Source: Winogradskyella sp. (GTDB taxonomy: Bacteria > Bacteroidota > Bacteroidia > Flavobacteriales > Flavobacteriaceae). Taken from it: a DNA stretch of 8,721 bases. Position numbers and translations under genes: made by a program. How positions within the stretch are numbered: position 1 is the stretch's first letter; every line of letters starts with the position of its first letter. The notes below the pieces were generated by a model that saw nothing but the letters and a program-made list of their open reading frames with translations, was not told the DNA's origin and did not search any database. Positions 5,649 to 8,721 of the stretch are shown piece after piece. Location: the NCBI GenBank assembly GCA_030149115.1, contig JASBSE010000176.1:1-8721 (forward strand), in the 5' to 3' direction.

Positions 5649-7400
5649 CTAACCACCAGCTGCTAATTGCATTAAAATTGTACAGCCGATTGCAGCAATA
5701 GTTCCAACAGCATAACCAAATACAGCTAATAAAACACCAACCGTAGCCAGAGAAGGATGAAAGGCAGAAGCTACAATTGGGGCAGAAGCTGCACCACCAA
5801 CATTAGCTTGACTACCTACAGCGAAGAAGAAGTAAGGAGCTTTAATAAGTTTTGCTACCAAAATGAGTAATAATGCATGTATAGTCATCCAAACAATTCC
5901 TATTATTATCAATTGCCAATTATCAAAAATTAAGGTAAGATCCATCTTCATGCCTATAGTTGCAACAAGAATATAAATAAACACACTACCAAATTTACTG
6001 GCACCTGCTCCTTCATAATTTTTAGCTTTTGTAAAGGATAAAAGAATAGCTATAATAGTAGATATGCTTATCATCCAAAAGAACGAAGAGTCTAAAAAGG
6101 TGAATACATTTCTAGTGGTTTCAGATTGTATATTGCTCACTATACCTTTAAAAAATGGCGCCAGATAACCAGCACATAAATGTGCAATACTTACAGTTCC
6201 GAAAGCTATGGCAACAATAATCATAAGATCGGTAAGTGATGGGTTTCGTTTTACTTTTTCTGAGAATTGTGTTACTTTTTCTTTTAAGCTTTCAATAGAT
6301 GATGTATCCGCTTTAAGCCATTTGTTAATTCTATCTCGTTTCCCAATACCAAATAATATTACAGCCATCCAAATGTTGGCAACTACAATATCTACGAAAA
6401 CCATTCCTCCATACAATTTTTGGTTATAGCCATAAATCTCTAGCATGGCTGTTTGGTTGGCTCCGCCACCAATCCAACTTCCTGCTAAGGTAGAAAGTCC
6501 TCTCCATACAGCATCTGCACCAGCTCCACCAACTGCTTCTGGGTAAATTAATGCTACTATTAGAATAGCTATTGGACCACCAATTACAATTCCTAAAGTA
6601 CCTGTAAAGAACATGGCTAGCGCTTTCCAGCCGAGGTTAAATACTGCTTTTAAGTCTATGCTTAACGTCATTAACACTAATGCAGCAGGTAACAAATAGC
6701 GACTGGCAACGTAATATAAGCTAGAGCTGTGTTTTAGTATTGTTTTGTCATCAGAAATACTTTCCCATTCTGGTGATATTAAGCCAGTTGTTGTTAAAAC
6801 TGCAGGTAACATATAAGCGACAAATAATCCAGGAATAATTGTGTAGAATTTTTTCCAAAAACCTTTACCTATTGACTCTGTGATAAAAACTAATCCAAGA
6901 GCAATCATTAAGAGTCCAAAAACTATAGTATCCTTTGTAAATAATGGAGCTCTTACAATAGCAGTTGATTTTTTGTTATCAACTTTAATATTTAGGGTTT
7001 CATCTTTATTTTTAAAAGAAATATCTACTATATCAATAACATTCTTATTAATAAAGCTTTCATCTGCTTTGACAATAACTTCCAAAAATTCTTCATCTGC
7101 TAAGTAATAAGACTTTTCAGATTCAAATTCTAGTGACACGGTAAAATCTGAAACTTTTTTGACTTTAAAATTTTCAAGTGTTTCTTTAGTGAGTATATCT
7201 TTTATTTTAGCTAGTGAATCTTTAGCTTTTAACTTAAAAGAGAAGCTAGTGAATGTAATACTATCTTCTATATTTACAGGAATTATAAAAGCTTTTGAGC
7301 TGCTCTCGTCAACACTCTCTATTGTGATTTGTGCTTCTGAAAAATTAGAAAAAAATACTATGAATAAGAGTAAAATGTTGAATTTAGAAATTGCTTTCAT
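5649..7400 (-). CDS. DUF819-family membrane protein with secreted N-terminal domain
   Basis: A 583-residue protein. Residues 1-23 form a signal peptide (SEA before Q24). Residues 24-152 form a charged, beta-rich region without membrane helices, predicted periplasmic. From about 156 onward there are roughly ten or more hydrophobic helices typical of the DUF819 (YjcL-like) family. Family-like glycine-rich signatures appear twice: GSWIGGGANQTA (308-319) and VGSQANVGGAASAPIVASAF (528-547), probably re-entrant segments of a two-fold repeated transporter-like core. A charged loop lies at 353-390. Usual family members are about 400 residues and lack the secreted domain, so this is a fusion or lineage-specific extension. 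DUF819 has no firmly known substrate, so a solute or ion carrier role is inference from the repeated core. It lies 52 bases upstream of the lipoprotein gene and may share its transcript. Confidence 0.88.
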   Translation of the reverse strand: MKAISKFNILLLFIVFFSNFSEAQITIESVDESSSKAFIIPVNIEDSITFTSFSFKLKAKDSLAKIKDILTKETLENFKVKKVSDFTVSLEFESEKSYYLADEEFLEVIVKADESFINKNVIDIVDISFKNKDETLNIKVDNKKSTAIVRAPLFTKDTIVFGLLMIALGLVFITESIGKGFWKKFYTIIPGLFVAYMLPAVLTTTGLISPEWESISDDKTILKHSSSLYYVASRYLLPAALVLMTLSIDLKAVFNLGWKALAMFFTGTLGIVIGGPIAILIVALIYPEAVGGAGADAVWRGLSTLAGSWIGGGANQTAMLEIYGYNQKLYGGMVFVDIVVANIWMAVILFGIGKRDRINKWLKADTSSIESLKEKVTQFSEKVKRNPSLTDLMIIVAIAFGTVSIAHLCAGYLAPFFKGIVSNIQSETTRNVFTFLDSSFFWMISISTIIAILLSFTKAKNYEGAGASKFGSVFIYILVATIGMKMDLTLIFDNWQLIIIGIVWMTIHALLLILVAKLIKAPYFFFAVGSQANVGGAASAPIVASAFHPSLATVGVLLAVFGYAVGTIAAIGCTILMQLAAGG

Positions 7401-7419
7401 GAAAGAATTTTAGTTTTCG

Positions 7420-7427
7420 CAAAATAC
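7420..7427 (-). promoter_or_regulatory. Weak -7-like box before the DUF819 gene
   Basis: Read on the minus strand the only promoter-like sequence between the upstream terminator and the ATG is GTATTTTG, one base short of a proper TAnnTTTG (TATTTTG). A promoter is expected here because the upstream operon ends in a terminator. The match is imperfect and no -33 element at the right distance is seen. Confidence 0.25.
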
Positions 7428-7440
7428 CAAAATAAAGGGC

Positions 7441-7471
7441 AATAAAAAAGTGACTGTTTCCAATCACTTTT
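7441..7471 (-). terminator. Intrinsic terminator of the SPFH-RHH operon, with GAAA loop
   Basis: On the minus strand AAAAGTGATTG pairs with CAGTCACTTTT around a GAAA tetraloop: 11 bp including one G-T wobble (plus-strand arms 7446-7456 and 7461-7471, loop 7457-7460), followed by TTTTTTATT. The stop codon TGA of the ribbon-helix-helix gene (7464-7466) lies inside the 5' arm, so translation ends within the hairpin. Confidence 0.88.
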
Positions 7472-7643
7472 CTTCATCTGGTTTATCTTTCTTTTTGGGT
7501 TGCCTGTTGTGTTCTTTTAGATACTGCATAAGCATCCATTCTATTTGTCCGTTGGTACTACGAAATTCATCTGCGGCCCATTTTTCAATGGCTTTTAGCA
7601 TGTCTTCATTTATTCGTAATGCAAAGGCTTTTTTCTTAGACAT
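7464..7643 (-). CDS. Arc-type ribbon-helix-helix DNA-binding protein
   Basis: A 59-residue protein, too short for many gene callers. An N-terminal beta strand (KKAFALRIN, 4-12) is followed by helix A (13-26, EDMLKAIEKWAADE) and helix B (29-45, STNGQIEWMLMQYLKEH), then a Lys/Asp/Glu-rich tail (49-59). The order strand-helix-turn-helix and the turn before helix B (FRSTNGQIEWML) resemble phage P22 Arc (GRSVNSEIYQRV). Such proteins bind DNA as dimers through the paired strands and are often autorepressors, so repression of this operon is a plausible but unseen role. Its ATG overlaps the end of the preceding gene by 8 bases, indicating translational coupling, and its stop lies in the terminator. 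A toxin-antitoxin antidote is an alternative, but no recognisable toxin lies next to it. Confidence 0.88.
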   Translation of the reverse strand: MSKKKAFALRINEDMLKAIEKWAADEFRSTNGQIEWMLMQYLKEHNRQPKKKDKPDEEK

Positions 7644-8145
7644 CAGTATTTAATTTTGTTTTGTAAGCTTCTAATACGCGAATGGCATCTTCTTTTTTCT
7701 GAGTGCCAATTAATAATTTTTTACCATTTTTTAGTTGGAGTTGTATGCCAATATCTCCAGATACATTGATGGCTCTTCCTTTAGATTTATTCCATAGTGC
7801 GCCACCTTTTAATCCCCAACCACCAAACTCTGTAATAGCATCGTAAGTTCTAACATTGGCAGTTTTTATTTCGGTCCATGGTAATAATTTAAATTTTAAT
7901 TGAAACGGAAAGAATTTATAGTGAATGCCTTCGTCATCAATCCTTGTATATAATTTAAAAACGAAAATAAAGCTTGAAGCAACGATTATTAAAGCCAGAA
8001 TACCTATAAATTCAGAAGTGGTAAAAGAGTCTGGATTATCTAGATATTCTTTAGTAATTACAAACAAAGGAACTATTGTACTCACAATTATGAGTACAAT
8101 AATCCATGTTTGGTTAAATCGTTGTTCTTCTTTAAAAATTCGCAT
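7636..8145 (-). CDS. Two-helix membrane protein with PH-like soluble domain
   Basis: A 169-residue protein. After a charged N-terminus (FKEEQRFNQ) there are two hydrophobic helices, about 13-31 (WIIVLIIVSTIVPLFVI) and 45-65 (EFIGILALIIVASSFIFVFKL), so it is an inner-membrane hairpin. Residues 66-163 form a beta-rich soluble part ending in a helix, with segments YTRIDDEGIHYKF, LLPWTEIKTA, FGGWGLKGG, and an INVSGDIGIQLQL strand followed by KLLIGTQ. This pattern (strands, a W-x-x-I strand, a final helix) resembles bacterial PH-like domains that follow membrane hairpins. I recognise the type as a Bacteroidota hypothetical family but cannot assign a role. Its ATG overlaps the previous stop (TAATG), and the next gene starts inside its last codons. 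The soluble part should face the cytosol if the N-terminus does, which is inference. Confidence 0.85.
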   Translation of the reverse strand: MRIFKEEQRFNQTWIIVLIIVSTIVPLFVITKEYLDNPDSFTTSEFIGILALIIVASSFIFVFKLYTRIDDEGIHYKFFPFQLKFKLLPWTEIKTANVRTYDAITEFGGWGLKGGALWNKSKGRAINVSGDIGIQLQLKNGKKLLIGTQKKEDAIRVLEAYKTKLNTDV

Positions 8146-8303
8146 TATCTATTTTTATCGCGTTCTAAGACTACACTTGCCCATCCTTGTCCAATAAACT
8201 TAACACTCCAGCCTTCTCTTGCATGTTGATTTAGAATGTCTTCAAAATTTTGAAATCTGTTTCTAAATCCTAGTTTAGGTTGTATGACTTTATATTCTTT
8301 CAT
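8145..8303 (-). CDS. Small DUF4177-like protein
   Basis: A 52-residue protein: MKEYKVIQPKLGFRNRF at the start, then FEDILNQHAREGW near 20-32, then a strand with VVLERDK at 44-50. The order YKV strand, helix with LN-x2-A-x-EGW, and final VVLER strand is the DUF4177 pattern, a small domain of unknown role that is often about 50-70 residues. Its stop overlaps the ATG of the membrane-protein gene by one base (TAATG), and its own ATG follows a TAG stop with no gap. It has no signal peptide and no membrane helix, so it is probably cytosolic. The function is unknown. Confidence 0.83.
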   Translation of the reverse strand: MKEYKVIQPKLGFRNRFQNFEDILNQHAREGWSVKFIGQGWASVVLERDKNR

Positions 8304-8387
8304 CTAATTTTTGATTTTATAACGAATATGTTCTTTTGTTCTTTGACTGTAAAGTTTGCTTTTGATTGATGTTTGCCAAATACCCAT
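8304..8387 (-). CDS. Possible 27-residue basic peptide gene
   Basis: An ATG-to-TAG frame of 27 residues fills the gap between the SPFH gene (7 bases upstream) and the DUF4177-like gene (0 bases downstream). It begins MGIWQTSIKSKLYSQ and is rich in Lys, Arg and Tyr, with only two acidic or His residues (an EH pair). It has no membrane helix. Supporting points are the exact fit into a tightly packed operon and its unbroken frame. Against it are the very short length and the absence of a family I recognise. The alternative is a short untranslated spacer whose open frame is chance, since 27 codons are easily open by chance. Confidence 0.4.
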   Translation of the reverse strand: MGIWQTSIKSKLYSQRTKEHIRYKIKN

Positions 8388-8394
8388 TATGGGT
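8382..8394 (-). repeat. Short perfect inverted repeat over the small-ORF start
   Basis: ACCCAT, one base, ATGGGT form a perfect 6-base inverted repeat directly after the SPFH stop codon. As RNA it can form 5 bp with a TAA loop, and the candidate small-ORF ATG lies within it. It could limit initiation or be a dimeric protein site; it may also be chance. Confidence 0.4.
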
Positions 8395-8721
8395 TTAATG
8401 ACTTAAAGTTCCGGTATTAACTACTGGTGCAGCTTCTTTATCACCACAAAGTACCACCATTAGATTACTTACCATTGCAGCTTTACGTTCTTCGTCTAAT
8501 TCTACAATTTCATTTTTGTTAAGTTCTTCAATTGCCATTTCTACCATACTTACAGCACCTTGTACAATCTTATGTCTGGCAGCCACAATAGCTGTAGCTT
8601 GTTGACGCTTTAGCATGGCATTTGCAATTTCTTGTGCATACGCTAAGTATCCGATACGTGCTTCTAAAACTTCAATTCCAGCAATAGATAAGCGCTCATC
8701 AATTTCTTTTTCTAAAGCTTC
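8395..8721 (-). CDS. SPFH / Band-7 domain protein, C-terminal fragment
   Basis: The frame is open from the right window edge to TAA at 8395-8397, giving the last 108 residues; the start lies outside. The visible part starts EALEKEIDERLSIAGIEVLEARIGYLAYAQEIANAMLKRQQA and continues with helical, Ala/Glu-rich sequence (IVAARHKIVQGAVSMVEMAIEEL), then LDEERKAAMVSNLMVVLCGDKEAAPVVNTGTL at the C-terminus. The strand with GI-x-V-x-EARI-x-YLAYA followed by a helix with RQQA is the end of the SPFH domain plus the start of its coiled region, as in stomatin, prohibitin and HflK-type proteins. These proteins assemble into ring-like membrane scaffolds and often work with proteases or a partner. An internal Met at 8614-8616 is not the start. 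It is the first visible gene of the operon, and the following genes are probably its partners. Confidence 0.87.
   Translation of the reverse strand, partial: EALEKEIDERLSIAGIEVLEARIGYLAYAQEIANAMLKRQQATAIVAARHKIVQGAVSMVEMAIEELNKNEIVELDEERKAAMVSNLMVVLCGDKEAAPVVNTGTLSH

Noticed and set aside
6208..7413. Plus-strand frames opposite the DUF819 gene
   Set aside because: Their products are low-complexity complements of membrane-helix codons, and the minus-strand protein has strong family signatures.
7464..8145. A toxin-antitoxin reading of the RHH gene and its upstream neighbour
   Set aside because: The neighbour is a two-helix membrane protein with a PH-like part and does not resemble RelE, MazF, HicA or other common toxins; the operon continues to an SPFH gene.
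7450..8197. Plus-strand frames opposite the RHH, PH-like and DUF4177-like genes
   Set aside because: The minus-strand genes interlock by overlapping start and stop codons and show recognisable domains.
8395..8616. A separate 73-residue gene starting at the internal Met at 8616
   Set aside because: The same frame is open to the window edge and the extra 35 residues match the SPFH family, so it is the end of a longer gene.
1..8721. CRISPR arrays, insertion sequences, attachment sites or integrase genes
   Set aside because: No spaced direct repeats, transposase or integrase motifs were seen, and the tRNA-Thr gene is not followed by a repeat of its 3' end within the window.

Overview
The window looks like chromosomal DNA of a member of the Bacteroidota, most likely a marine Flavobacteriaceae species. 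It is AT-rich. It shows Bacteroidota-type -7 promoter boxes (TAnnTTTG) with no consistent Shine-Dalgarno sequences. It encodes a PorP/SprF-family outer-membrane protein paired with a TPR/beta-propeller/OmpA protein, and a DUF4369 lipoprotein. No mobile element, phage gene, CRISPR array or rRNA is visible, so this looks like ordinary core or lineage-specific genome rather than an island.

Left part, plus strand. Positions 1-280 are the 3' end of a PorP/SprF-family gene. It is followed 10 bases later by a 659-residue protein with the PorE domain order (TPR, five PD40 blades, carboxypeptidase-regulatory-like domain, peptidoglycan-binding OmpA domain). A strong intrinsic terminator at 2295-2330 closes this pair. 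Next comes a tight three-gene operon: type 1 isopentenyl-diphosphate isomerase (idi), a 6-pyruvoyltetrahydropterin synthase/QueD-family enzyme overlapping it by 4 bases, and a class I mannose-6-phosphate isomerase (manA) 3 bases further on. A small helical protein of unknown function (4345-4614) has its own -7 box. A tRNA-Thr(UGU) gene at 4661-4734 has a complete promoter and a terminator.

Right part, minus strand. A terminator at 4832-4861 closes a group containing a DUF4369 lipoprotein (4889-5596) and, upstream of it, a DUF819-family membrane protein with an unusual secreted N-terminal domain (5649-7400). Further upstream is a compressed minus-strand operon: the C-terminal part of an SPFH/Band-7 protein (runs off the right edge), a possible 27-residue basic peptide, a 52-residue DUF4177-like protein, a two-helix membrane protein with a PH-like soluble part, and a 59-residue Arc-type ribbon-helix-helix protein. 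Junctions are 7 bases, 0 bases, a 1-base overlap and an 8-base overlap, and a terminator with a GAAA loop ends the operon.

The SPFH-to-RHH operon is the least explained unit here. Three of its members are under 60 residues and easily missed by gene callers. Other points worth a second look are the C-x5-HGH motif of the pterin enzyme (the biopterin-type spacing rather than the QueD spacing), the possibly leaderless idi mRNA, the periplasmic domain fused to DUF819, and a DUF4369 protein that stops where a thioredoxin domain would normally begin.
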